NCBI GenBank assembly: GCA_025351765.1
Contig: JANXVH010000054.1
Span: 1 to 57,354 of the forward strand
Direction: 5' to 3'
DNA from: Pedobacter sp.
GTDB taxonomy: Bacteria; Bacteroidota; Bacteroidia; Sphingobacteriales; Sphingobacteriaceae
Length of the DNA stretch: 57,354 nucleotides
Position numbers and translations under genes: made by a program. The notes under the pieces were generated by a model. The model searched no databases. It was not told where the DNA came from and saw nothing but the letters and a program-made list of their open reading frames with translations. Shown here piece after piece: positions 46,010 to 54,607 of this stretch (within the stretch, counting starts at the first letter, position 1; each line of letters opens with the position of its first letter).

Positions 46010-47233
46010 CTATTCCTCAGTATAATTAAGGTCTTTACCATAGGTCTCATCCAAGTTAAACAGTGCAGCATAAGCGAGGGCAACCGTAATTACCGCCAGG
46101 GCTAATCCAGAATTTATAACCCCATATCTGGTTGCTAAAAATTGGAACGCCAAACTAACCAATATTAATGAACCCCTAACCATGTTCGGCACGCTTGTAG
46201 TTACAGTAGCCCGAAGATTAGTACCAAAATGCTCTGCAGCCATAGTTACAAATACTACCCAGTAACCAGTAAACAACCCAAAGAAAAGGCAGAGCACATA
46301 GAACTGGTTGGCTGTCCAACCGGTATTCAGCAAGTAAACCAGCATTGTTGTAAAAGTGAGTGTAATGAACACAAAGACTACTTTTTTGCGCGTTTTGAAA
46401 AGTTGACTCAAAGCTCCACTAGTAAAATCACCCAATGAAATTCCGACGTAAGTAAACATTACGCCTTTCCCATTATCAAGCACATCAACTGAACCCAATG
46501 CCTTTCCAAATACAGGAGCAATACCCACCAGGATTCCAACAACATACCATAATGGTACTGCAATCAAGATACAATTCAAGTATTTAAAAAATCTCCGCTT
46601 GTTTGAAAACAGCATCAGGAAGTTCCCTTTTGCCACATTTTTTTTTGCCATATCCTCAAAAATACCTGATTCGAACACCCCAAAACGTAGCAACAGAAGT
46701 ATAATTCCAAGTCCGCCACCTACAAAAAATGCGGTACGCCATTCAAATAAATCTCCTACAATATAAGCAGCTACTGCACCCATCAGCCCGATACCCGCCA
46801 CCATCATCGTACCGTAACCGCGCTTTTCCTTGCTCATGCTTTCGCTAACCAAGGTAATTCCTGCACCTAGCTCACCCGCCAAACCTATTCCTGCAATAAA
46901 CCTAAATGCAGCGTACATTGGCATCGTAGTTACAAATCCATTTGCGATATTTGCAATTGAGTACATAATAATTGACCCAAAAAGTACAGAAAGTCTTCCC
47001 TTTTTATCGCCTAAGATTCCCCAAAAAATACCGCCTATTAATAGTCCAGCCATTTGCCAGTTCATCAACGTCAATCCGGTTTCAGTAATTTTATCCGCAG
47101 GTACACCTAAACTAGCTAAACTTTTATTCTTTATAATCAGGAATAAAAGCAAGTCGTATATGTCTACAAAGTAACCCAAAGAGGCTACTAGGATCAGAAA
47201 TAAAATTTTCTTATTATGATCAGCAATATTCAT
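46010..47233 (-). CDS. Major facilitator superfamily transporter
   Basis: 407 residues from the ATG at 47233 (NIADHNKKILFLILVASLG). Twelve membrane helices are seen. The MFS motif between helices 2 and 3 is GILGDKKGRLSVLFGS, and GIGLAGELGAGITLVSESM in helix 4-5 resembles sugar and aromatic-acid symporters. The substrate cannot be read from sequence. A frame of 36 codons upstream (to 47341) is rich in Cys/Phe/Tyr, runs into the promoter region and is not part of the protein. It is the last gene before hemF, with 72 bp between. Confidence 0.88.
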   Translation of the reverse strand: MNIADHNKKILFLILVASLGYFVDIYDLLLFLIIKNKSLASLGVPADKITETGLTLMNWQMAGLLIGGIFWGILGDKKGRLSVLFGSIIMYSIANIANGFVTTMPMYAAFRFIAGIGLAGELGAGITLVSESMSKEKRGYGTMMVAGIGLMGAVAAYIVGDLFEWRTAFFVGGGLGIILLLLRFGVFESGIFEDMAKKNVAKGNFLMLFSNKRRFFKYLNCILIAVPLWYVVGILVGIAPVFGKALGSVDVLDNGKGVMFTYVGISLGDFTSGALSQLFKTRKKVVFVFITLTFTTMLVYLLNTGWTANQFYVLCLFFGLFTGYWVVFVTMAAEHFGTNLRATVTTSVPNMVRGSLILVSLAFQFLATRYGVINSGLALAVITVALAYAALFNLDETYGKDLNYTEE

Positions 47234-47382
47234 ACAACTATTTTGGCGGTTGAAAATACAAAAAAACATTAAACAATAACAATCCAAATTAAATGCGCTT
47301 GCTAAATAAAATTTGGTAGTGGTTACGTAATATTTATACACATTATCTCAATTTTCAAGAAACTTTCTGATATTTAAACATC

Positions 47383-47868
47383 ATGATTGTCTCAGAAAAT
47401 ACCCTTAAATGGGCACTGTGTTTTTATCCCCCGCTTTTATTTCAGCGCATTTGGGTTAAAAAATTTCATAAAGGCTTTCGTGGGGTCGATGTTAAGATCA
47501 ATAAGAGCCTTTTTAACAACAACTATAACAATTCTATTTTCGGGGGCACCATTTATGCGGCTACAGATCCTTTTTATGCCCTTATTTTCGATCAGTTGCT
47601 GCAACGCAAGGGATTTAAAGTACGCGTGTGGCTAAAAAGTGCTTCCATACAATACCTTAAACCGGGTCGAAGTAATTTATTTTTTACGGTAAAGATTACC
47701 GATGATATGCTAAATGACGCCATTGAAGCGTTAAACACCAGCGGGAAATTTGTAAGAGCTTACCCTATGGAAATCACTAATGCAGGAGGAGAAATTTGTG
47801 CAACGGTAATTAACGAAATATATATTAGAAATCTACATTCAGGCGAAAAGCCTCGTATTGCGTATTAG
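47383..47868 (+). CDS. DUF4442 hotdog-fold protein, thioesterase-like
   Basis: 161 residues. The pattern is WALCFYPPLLFQRIWVKKF, then NSIFGGTIYAATDPFYALIF and RVWLKSASIQYLKPGRS. This fits the DUF4442 branch of the PaaI/YiiD hotdog thioesterases. The Asn/Gly pair in the helix is the place where thioesterases hold the catalytic residue, but a clear Asp/Glu is not in the usual spot. Hydrolysis of an acyl-CoA is possible. It is 19 bp upstream of the AlbA_2 gene and probably shares its transcript. Confidence 0.82.
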   Translation: MIVSENTLKWALCFYPPLLFQRIWVKKFHKGFRGVDVKINKSLFNNNYNNSIFGGTIYAATDPFYALIFDQLLQRKGFKVRVWLKSASIQYLKPGRSNLFFTVKITDDMLNDAIEALNTSGKFVRAYPMEITNAGGEICATVINEIYIRNLHSGEKPRIAY

Positions 47869-47887
47869 TTGCTAAAGAAACACTCAA

Positions 47888-48511
47888 ATGAACATCAAAA
47901 GATTAATCTTACAGGGCGAGGGAACTACCCTGGATTTTAAGAAAACAATCACTAGCAATGAAAAGATTGCTAAAAGCCTGGTAGCATTTGCAAATAATAA
48001 AGGCGGACAGCTCCTAATCGGCGTAGCAGATGATGGCGTCATTAAAGGCGTCAAGTCTGAAGACGAAGAGCGATATATGATTACCAAATCTGCCCATCAA
48101 TTCTGCAAACCTGCAATAGAGCCAGAGTTTGAAGAAGTTTACGTAGATGATAAATTGATTTTAGTAGTAAAAATTGCTGCAAGCGATACTAAACCACACT
48201 ATGCGCTCGATGAAGACAAGAAATGGTGGGTTTATTATCGCGTTAATGATAAAAGCATTTTGGCGAGTAAAATTATAGTAGATGTCATCAAACAAAGTAT
48301 ATATACCAATGGGACGTTAATCAGATATACCGACCAAGAAAAGAAGCTTTTTGAGCATTTGCAACTAGAAGGCCGCATTACATTGAAGCAGTTTAGTAAG
48401 CTCACTAGGAGTTCTTACCGGCATGCTCAAAAAATATTGGTAAGCCTCATCCTTGGAGGTATAATTAAGCCAATTACTTCCGATAAAGAGGAATATTACG
48501 TAACTGCGTGA
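47888..48511 (+). CDS. AlbA_2/Schlafen-type ATP-binding domain protein with winged helix
   Basis: 207 residues. The AlbA_2 domain occupies about 1-120: LQGEGTTLDFKKTI, KSLVAFANNKGGQLLIGVADDGVIKGV, PHYALDEDKKWWVYYRVND. This fold is found in proteins labelled 'divergent AAA-4' or 'ATP-binding' and in Schlafens. The C-terminal part (about 145-207, RITLKQFSKLTRSSYRHAQKIL and LGGIIKPITSDKEEYY) looks like a winged helix. A transcription regulator or nucleic-acid binding role is plausible, but nothing in the sequence fixes it. It is a short form without further domains. MATE follows after 34 bp. Confidence 0.85.
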   Translation: MNIKRLILQGEGTTLDFKKTITSNEKIAKSLVAFANNKGGQLLIGVADDGVIKGVKSEDEERYMITKSAHQFCKPAIEPEFEEVYVDDKLILVVKIAASDTKPHYALDEDKKWWVYYRVNDKSILASKIIVDVIKQSIYTNGTLIRYTDQEKKLFEHLQLEGRITLKQFSKLTRSSYRHAQKILVSLILGGIIKPITSDKEEYYVTA

Positions 48512-48545
48512 GGACATTAAGGTTAAAAACCCCATTTTTACTGCC

Positions 48546-49907
48546 ATGTTGAGCACTTTTTATAACAAATATAAACCCTACTACAAAGACAACCTTCATC
48601 TAGCTTTACCGATTGTAGTATCGCAGCTGGGCCATACGTTAGTTCACCTGGCAGATAGTGTAATTGTTGGTCATTTTGCCGGTACTATTCAATTGGCAGC
48701 CGTTTCCCTAGTAAATAGTGTATTTATGCTTATTCTTGTTATAGGAATGGGTATTTCTTATGGATTAACGCCACTTATAGCAAGGGAAAATGGGAGTAAC
48801 AATTATGAAGAATGTGGGAAGTTATTGTCAAATAGCCTAATTATAAATTTTGGTATATCAATATTTCTTTACCTCTTGGTTCACCTGGGTTCCTTATTTG
48901 TAATCGATCATATTGGTCAATCTCCAGAAGTTGTAGCATATGCTAAGCCTTATCTTGCATTTCTTGCAATTTCTATCGTGCCCTTGCTCATCTTTCAAAC
49001 GTTTAAACAGTTTACAGAAGGCTTAGGTTTTACTAAGCAAGCCATGTATATTTCTATTTGGGGCAATGTAATTAATGTTTTCCTAGGTGTAATATTTGTT
49101 AGAGGAATGTTTGGGATATCTCCAATGGGCGTTAAGGGTGTTGGACTAAGTACGCTGATAGACAGAATACTTATGGCAATAGTAATGTCTACTTATGTAA
49201 TGCGTTCCTTACATTTTAAAAAGTACATTCAAAGTTTTAAAATTACCTTCATTAATAAAATAAGAGCTATGCAGATCATTAAGATCGGTGCCCCAGTAGC
49301 TATGCAATACTCTTTTGAAATTAGTGCCTTTAGTGGCGCAGCTATACTTATTGGTACCATCGGCGCGGTAGAGCAGGCTGCTCATCAGGTTGCCATTAAC
49401 CTGGCATCTATTACCTATATGATGGCAAGTGGAATCGCATCAGCGGCAACTATTAAAACCGGTAACAATTTGGGCAAAAGCAACTTTCTTGATCTTAGAC
49501 GATCAGCAATAGCCAGCTACCATGTTATTATTGTCTTTATGTTCATTACCGCTATCTTTTTTACTTTCGCAAATACATTATTGCCATATATTTATACGGA
49601 AGATAGGGCAGTTATTGAAATTGCCGCACAATTGCTGATTATTGCAGGTTTTTTTCAATTATTTGATGGCACACAGGTGGTAGGTCTTGGTATTTTACGT
49701 GGTATTGGGGATGTAAATACCCCTACAATAATCACTTTTATCGCCTATTGGTTAATTGGTATACCCCTCGCCTACTTATTAGGTATTAAATTGAACTTAG
49801 GTGTTAATGGCATTTGGTACGGATTAACCTTCGGTTTGCTGGCAGCATCCGTCATGCTATTTTTTAGATTTCAGCACAAAACAAAATTGCTAGCCGTCTC
49901 TAATTAG
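48546..49907 (+). CDS. MATE family multidrug/toxin exporter
   Basis: 453 residues with twelve membrane helices in two MatE halves. HLALPIVVSQLGHTLVHLADSVIVG opens the first half and MQIIKIGAPVAMQYSFEISAFSGAAILIG opens the second. EQAAHQVAINLASITYM and FFQLFDGTQVVGLGILRGIGD are typical blocks. It should export cationic compounds in exchange for sodium or protons; the actual substrate cannot be inferred. It is convergent with the lipoprotein gene, with no clear terminator in the 54 bp between. Confidence 0.93.
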   Translation: MLSTFYNKYKPYYKDNLHLALPIVVSQLGHTLVHLADSVIVGHFAGTIQLAAVSLVNSVFMLILVIGMGISYGLTPLIARENGSNNYEECGKLLSNSLIINFGISIFLYLLVHLGSLFVIDHIGQSPEVVAYAKPYLAFLAISIVPLLIFQTFKQFTEGLGFTKQAMYISIWGNVINVFLGVIFVRGMFGISPMGVKGVGLSTLIDRILMAIVMSTYVMRSLHFKKYIQSFKITFINKIRAMQIIKIGAPVAMQYSFEISAFSGAAILIGTIGAVEQAAHQVAINLASITYMMASGIASAATIKTGNNLGKSNFLDLRRSAIASYHVIIVFMFITAIFFTFANTLLPYIYTEDRAVIEIAAQLLIIAGFFQLFDGTQVVGLGILRGIGDVNTPTIITFIAYWLIGIPLAYLLGIKLNLGVNGIWYGLTFGLLAASVMLFFRFQHKTKLLAVSN

Positions 49908-49961
49908 TAGCCTAAATATTGTTAAACTTACTTTGCCTTTAACGGCCTTATAAATTTCTTA

Positions 49962-50759
49962 TTAATCTAAATATGATATGCTATAAGTTTGAGAAATCAC
50001 TCCATTGGTTTTACTGGCAACGTTAATTTTGGAAACCCGTCCTTTAGCATCAAAATCGTAGCTATAAACCTTACTACCATCACCAGTGTAAGCAAACTCT
50101 TTAATTAGGTTTTTAGAAAACAAAACCACTTCAATATTTATCCATAATCCTTCCGGCAAGAAAGAAAGCGCTGGATTTTTCTTTAAGCTATAGAAAGGGT
50201 TAGCTTTATCGAGGTAAGTAAATGTAGCCACACTTTTGGAAGTCCCTTGCACATAATCTGTACTAATAATATTTCCTCCAGCATCATAAGTATAAATCTG
50301 AGAGCGCAGCAATACTGAAGATCCGTAATAAAAATTCGTTTTACTAATCTGACCATTACTGTACTCAAATGTTCTGTAATTTTCTGTCAACCCCACCGGA
50401 CCTCTAAATAGTTCAGTAACTTTAGCCACCTCTCCATTAGCATTATAATCAACTTTAATGGCATTCGCATTTTTTACCGTTCCTAATTTATTCATTCTCC
50501 CGCTGGCGTCATAACTAATCACAGTATAGTTTGAATCTGCATTATAGTACTTGATGTTTGTTACCGCTTTCTTATCATTATAAGAAAACTCAAACAGGTT
50601 AACAGTGCTTGTAACGCCATTATATGTGTATGTTGCAACAATTTTATTTGGATAGCTGGCATCTGTGCTTACCACCGGATTTTCAATCTTATCATCAACT
50701 TTTTTGCAGCTACTTAGTAGCGCTGTGATCATTAAGGCAGAACAAAGTAATTTTTTCAT
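49962..50759 (-). CDS. Lipoprotein with YD/RHS-like short repeats, function unknown
   Basis: 265 residues with a lipoprotein signal (ALMITALLSSCKK). The body consists of short beta repeats with aromatic-Asp/Asn-Gly turns: FEYSNGQISKTNFYYGSS, QIYTYDAGGNIISTDYV, FAYTGDGSKVYSYDFDAKGRVSKI. They recall YD repeats and related Bacteroidota lipoproteins. The mature protein should sit on the outer membrane or in the periplasm. No partner is adjacent. A box reading AATCTTTG upstream is one base from the -7 consensus. Confidence 0.85.
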   Translation of the reverse strand: MKKLLCSALMITALLSSCKKVDDKIENPVVSTDASYPNKIVATYTYNGVTSTVNLFEFSYNDKKAVTNIKYYNADSNYTVISYDASGRMNKLGTVKNANAIKVDYNANGEVAKVTELFRGPVGLTENYRTFEYSNGQISKTNFYYGSSVLLRSQIYTYDAGGNIISTDYVQGTSKSVATFTYLDKANPFYSLKKNPALSFLPEGLWINIEVVLFSKNLIKEFAYTGDGSKVYSYDFDAKGRVSKINVASKTNGVISQTYSISYLD

Positions 50760-50870
50760 CGAATTGTTATTAAATAATTTTCATCAAAGATTGTTAGTTA
50801 TGCATTGAGGTACAATCCCCTGTCGAAGGTATATTTATATCAGTGCCACTGGGTATAGAATCTTTTTAGC

Positions 50871-50878
50871 TATATTCG
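50871..50878 (+). promoter_or_regulatory. Possible -7 box of the LuxR-type regulator
   Basis: TATATTCG is one base away from TAnnTTTG and ends only 3 nt before the ATG at 50882. If it is used, the mRNA would be leaderless. No clear -33 element is seen. Confidence 0.35.
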
Positions 50879-50881
50879 GGC

Positions 50882-51508
50882 ATGAACCCACTGCGTATTT
50901 TTATAGTTGATGATCATCAATTGGTAATCGATGGAATCCAGTCGCTCCTCAGTTCTTCTGAAAAATACGCTATAGCAGGATTCAGCAGGAATCCTGAAAA
51001 AGTGGCCGACTTGCTTCAGGAAATCGAGGTAGACGTATTGCTTACTGATGTGAGTATGCCGGTAATTAGCGGAATTGAATTAACCAGGTTAATTAAGAAA
51101 AAATACCCCTCCATTAAAGTGATTGCCATTTCTATGCATGGAAACAGCGATGTGATTAAAGAAATGCTGGATTCAGGAATATCAGGTTATATACTTAAAA
51201 ACACTGGAAGAGCCGAGTTACTTGCTGCACTGGATAAAGTGGTATCAGGCGGCACCTATTTTGATGAAAACGTAACACGAGAGCTTATCAATAACTTCGG
51301 TAAAAAAGATGAGGAATGCCGATTAACCAATCGCGAAATTGAGATCATAAGACTCATTAGTAACGAGTTGAGCAACAAACAGATCTCTGATAAACTTTTT
51401 ATTAGCGAACGCACTGTTGAGACCCATCGGAAAAATATATTTAGGAAAACCAGTACACAGTCTGTTGTAGGCCTATTAAAATATGCATATTCACATAAAA
51501 TTATCTAA
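50882..51508 (+). CDS. NarL/FixJ-type response regulator, orphan
   Basis: 208 residues. The receiver domain has D10/D11 (IVDDHQLV), the phosphorylation site D56 (LLTDVSMP), S84 and K106 (YILKNTGRA). The C-terminal LuxR helix-turn-helix spans about 147-205 (LTNREIEIIRLISNELSNKQ, SERTVETHRKNIFRKT). It should bind DNA as a dimer when phosphorylated. No histidine kinase lies next to it; its partner must be elsewhere. Confidence 0.95.
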   Translation: MNPLRIFIVDDHQLVIDGIQSLLSSSEKYAIAGFSRNPEKVADLLQEIEVDVLLTDVSMPVISGIELTRLIKKKYPSIKVIAISMHGNSDVIKEMLDSGISGYILKNTGRAELLAALDKVVSGGTYFDENVTRELINNFGKKDEECRLTNREIEIIRLISNELSNKQISDKLFISERTVETHRKNIFRKTSTQSVVGLLKYAYSHKII

Positions 51509-51574
51509 ATCAGGGAGAAGAAATCATTAGCCTAATCCAAAAAAACCAAATTCCTACTTATATTGAAAACCTTA

Positions 51575-52612
51575 TCATGCGTGTTCTATTTTATAAATTG
51601 TAGTGTGGTGATACATTTCGCCTGGTCTTGTTATTGTTGAAGGAAAATCAGGAATATTTATACCGTTTGGGTGGTGCTGGGTTTCAATACAGAAAGATTC
51701 AAAAGGCTGGTAATGAGCACCATTTTTCCCATTCTTAACATTAGTATACTTTGCAGTATAAAAATGGGTAACGGGCTCAGTGCTGTAAACTGAAAGTTTT
51801 AAACCACCCAATGCCTCTGTAGTTTCAGAAGCTAATGTCAATTCACCATATTGCTTATCTAGTACAAAAGTTTGATCGTAACCCTCTTCAGGATCCCAAT
51901 CCTTACCGATAGGCTTTGGTCCTAGGAAATTATAAATTGTGCCTTCTACTGGTATCAGTTTACCGGTTACAGTGTAAGCATCATCCTGTTCCAGGTAATT
52001 GCTGGCAGGGATTCTTTGCACGTGATTTGCAATTGAGCCAGAATTGGGCGACAAATTGAAATAGCCATGATGCGTTAAATTTATTGCTGTTGCTTCATCG
52101 GTTGTGGCTTTGATATCAATAATCAACTCGTTTTCATCCGATAACTTGTAGGTTACCTGAATTGTCAAATTACCAGGATAACCTTCTTCGCCAGCCGGAC
52201 TAATATATTGAAGTGTAACGCTTGGATCGATAGTTGACAGCACATCCCACATTTTTTTATCAAAACCTACCTTACCCCCGTGCAACGAATTCCCATCTGC
52301 AGAAACTGAAAGACTAAAGGTTTTATCGTCAATTTGGAATTTCCCACCCTTAATTCTGTTGGCATAACGTCCTATAATGGCACCAAAATACGGATAATTG
52401 GCAAGATAATCTTCACTAACATACTGATCTACTTCATCAAAGCCAAGCACAATATCCTGCTTATCGCCATGTGCATTGGTTACAACAAATTTGCTAACGA
52501 TAGCACCATAATTGTAAATTTTAATGTAAGTACCCTTAGCGTTAGTAAGTTCTATTCCTAGTACCTCTTTACCATCTATAATTTTACCGGTTCTGACAAG
52601 GTGAGTTTTCAT
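51575..52612 (-). CDS. galM: Aldose 1-epimerase
   Basis: 345 residues. Typical blocks are YFGAIIGRYANRIKGG, NSLHGGKVGFDKKMWDV and NLTHHGYFNLS. The catalytic His is in the HHGYFN motif, and SFCIETQHHPNGINIPDFP, near the C terminus, holds the catalytic Glu. It interconverts alpha and beta galactose (or glucose). It is divergent from galK across 131 bp that hold an operator-like repeat. Confidence 0.95.
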   Translation of the reverse strand: MKTHLVRTGKIIDGKEVLGIELTNAKGTYIKIYNYGAIVSKFVVTNAHGDKQDIVLGFDEVDQYVSEDYLANYPYFGAIIGRYANRIKGGKFQIDDKTFSLSVSADGNSLHGGKVGFDKKMWDVLSTIDPSVTLQYISPAGEEGYPGNLTIQVTYKLSDENELIIDIKATTDEATAINLTHHGYFNLSPNSGSIANHVQRIPASNYLEQDDAYTVTGKLIPVEGTIYNFLGPKPIGKDWDPEEGYDQTFVLDKQYGELTLASETTEALGGLKLSVYSTEPVTHFYTAKYTNVKNGKNGAHYQPFESFCIETQHHPNGINIPDFPSTITRPGEMYHHTTIYKIEHA

Positions 52613-52645
52613 ACTTTGTGCTATATATTATGGATTGAAATTACT

Positions 52646-52684
52646 CGATTCGGTTCATATTTGTATATTAGGGACCGATTCGGT
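52646..52684. promoter_or_regulatory. Direct repeats in the galM/galK intergenic region, candidate operator
   Basis: CGATTCGGT occurs at 52646-52654 and 52676-52684, 30 bp apart start to start, close to three helical turns. The second copy is part of a perfect palindrome ACCGA-T-TCGGT (52674-52684); the first copy departs from it at one base. Spaced palindromes of this kind suit a LacI- or GntR-type dimer. No regulator gene is in the window. Confidence 0.5.
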
Positions 52685-52743
52685 AGCGAGGACAATACTA
52701 TTAATACTTTATTAAAACTAAAACATTAATTTAAAAAATTACA

Positions 52744-53895
52744 ATGAAAGCGGAATTAACACAAAAATTCTTAGAAACATACAATCACGAAGTTACATCT
52801 AGCTATTTCACTCCTGGGCGTGTTAATTTAATTGGCGAACATATTGATTACAATGGCGGCCTGGTAATGCCTTGCGCCGTTACGATGGGAACTTGGTTGG
52901 TTATGGCACCAAATAGCGATAAGGTATTGAGATTTAAGAGTTTAAATTTTCCAGAAGAAACCGCTATAGAATTAAAAAAACAATATACTAAAACAGGTTC
53001 AGAATGGTTTAACTATCCGCTTGGTGTTTTTAATGAGCTGTTGAAAGATCATGAAATTCCTACCGGTTTAGATATGTTATTTTACGGAAATGTACCTATT
53101 GGTTCTGGTTTATCATCTTCTGCTTCTATTGAAGTAATCATGGCTTATGCCTTAAATGATTATTTTAACATGGGTTTAGAGAAAATACAAATTCCTTTGT
53201 TAGCTCAAAAAGTCGAAAATGAGTTTATTGGAGTAAATTGTGGAATAATGGATCAGTTTGCTGTTGCTTTTGGTGAAGCCCACAAAGCAATTGTTTTAAA
53301 TTGTGATACTTTAAAATATAAGATTGTAGATTGTGAACTGGGCGACTATAACCTGGCCATTGTCAATACCAACAAACCACGTAAGCTTGCAGAATCTAAA
53401 TACAATGAAAGGGTAAGTGAATGTCAGGAAGCGCTGTCAAATCTTAATACTGAGATTAAATTGCATAACCTTTGTGAATTAAATTACGAGAAATTTGTAT
53501 TGCATAGTCACCTGATCAAAGATGAGACCGTATTAAAACGTGCTACACATGTTGTTAAAGAGAATGACCGTGTTAACTTGGCAGCCAAAGCTTTAAACAG
53601 CGGGGCGTTAGAAGAATTTGGCAGACTAATGTATGCTTCCCACCAATCACTTAAAGATTTATATGAAGTAACTGGCGCTGAACTTGATACTGTTGTTGAT
53701 TTTTGCAGAGATTATGATCACGTGATCGGAGCGCGTATGACGGGTGCTGGTTTTGGAGGTTGTGCCATTGCCTTGCTTAAGAAAGGAATGGAAGAAGATT
53801 TCTCTAAACAGCTAACTGATTATTATGTAAAACGTATTGGTTATCCTGTGGATATTTACATTAGTGAAATCGGTAATGGTGCAAGCGCCATTTAA
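52744..53895 (+). CDS. galK: Galactokinase
   Basis: 383 residues of the GHMP kinase family. Motif 1 is PGRVNLIGEHIDYNGG (24-39), motif 2 the ATP loop PIGSGLSSSASIE (118-130), and motif 3 MTGAGFGGCAIAL near the C terminus. The catalytic Asp lies in GIMDQFAVAFG. It phosphorylates galactose to galactose-1-phosphate. The Leloir pathway partner galT is not in the window. Confidence 0.96.
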   Translation: MKAELTQKFLETYNHEVTSSYFTPGRVNLIGEHIDYNGGLVMPCAVTMGTWLVMAPNSDKVLRFKSLNFPEETAIELKKQYTKTGSEWFNYPLGVFNELLKDHEIPTGLDMLFYGNVPIGSGLSSSASIEVIMAYALNDYFNMGLEKIQIPLLAQKVENEFIGVNCGIMDQFAVAFGEAHKAIVLNCDTLKYKIVDCELGDYNLAIVNTNKPRKLAESKYNERVSECQEALSNLNTEIKLHNLCELNYEKFVLHSHLIKDETVLKRATHVVKENDRVNLAAKALNSGALEEFGRLMYASHQSLKDLYEVTGAELDTVVDFCRDYDHVIGARMTGAGFGGCAIALLKKGMEEDFSKQLTDYYVKRIGYPVDIYISEIGNGASAI

Positions 53896-53934
53896 GGCAC
53901 GTTGTACTTTTCAGTCTGTGGTTAAAAAATACCC

Positions 53935-54465
53935 ATGCAAAAATTAAAACTAGACGAGCTTAATAGGGTTTCTGTTGCAGAATTTAAGGAACAAGATAAA
54001 CTTCCTGTTGTGGTGGTGTTAGATAATGTTCGCAGCATGCACAACATCGGCTCAATTTTCAGAACTTCCGATTGTTTTTCAGTTGATAAGTTGATTCTTT
54101 GTGGAATTACTGCACAGCCACCTCATCGTGAGATTGAGAAAACTGCATTGGGTGCCACACAATCCATTAATTGGCAACATTCTGATACTACACTAAATGC
54201 AATTGATGCCCTGCGTAAAGAAGGCTATGAAATCATTGCTATAGAGCAGGCATCCGGGAGTATAATGCTCAATACCTTTATTCCTGCTAAAAATAAGAAG
54301 TACGCGCTAATATTTGGCAATGAGGTTAATGGTGTTGCCGATGAAGTGATGAAACAAATAGATGAGTGTTTAGAAATCCCTCAATTTGGCACCAAGCATT
54401 CCTTTAACATCACCATATCAGCTGGGATTGTGTTATGGGATTTCTTCGCAAAATTAAGGTTATAA
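53935..54465 (+). CDS. TrmH/SpoU family RNA 2'-O-methyltransferase
   Basis: 176 residues, a minimal SPOUT enzyme. The knot motifs are VVVLDNVRSMHNIGSIFRTSD (motif 1, with the Arg), ALIFGNEVNGVADEV (motif 2) and CLEIPQFGTKHSFNITISAG (motif 3). It should methylate a ribose in tRNA or rRNA; TrmL/TrmH-like sites are possible but the target cannot be assigned. It has no N-terminal RNA-binding extension. It is 39 bp after galK, which may be incidental. Confidence 0.93.
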   Translation: MQKLKLDELNRVSVAEFKEQDKLPVVVVLDNVRSMHNIGSIFRTSDCFSVDKLILCGITAQPPHREIEKTALGATQSINWQHSDTTLNAIDALRKEGYEIIAIEQASGSIMLNTFIPAKNKKYALIFGNEVNGVADEVMKQIDECLEIPQFGTKHSFNITISAGIVLWDFFAKLRL

Positions 54466-54547
54466 TTAACACATTAGGAGGATGGTTCTTATAGAAAAAA
54501 ATCCAACTGAAAGGTAATTTTTGAATAAGCGTACAAGCTTTTTTAGC

Positions 54548-54582
54548 AAAAAAACGGGCGCTCAACAACGTTGGCGTCCGTT
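54548..54582 (-). terminator. Intrinsic terminator of gltD, possibly bidirectional
   Basis: AACGGGCGC (54553-54561) pairs with GCGTCCGTT (54574-54582) with one wobble, and CAAC/GTTG extends the stem inside. Reading the minus strand it is followed by TTTTTTT. It lies between the convergent methyltransferase gene and gltD. Confidence 0.85.
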
Positions 54583-54607
54583 CTATGTATAAAGGAACTA
54601 TTCTAAT

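Noticed and set aside
47234..47341. 36-residue N-terminal extension of the MFS transporter
   Set aside because: The extension has unlikely composition, precedes a good ATG right before the first membrane helix, and falls in the promoter region.
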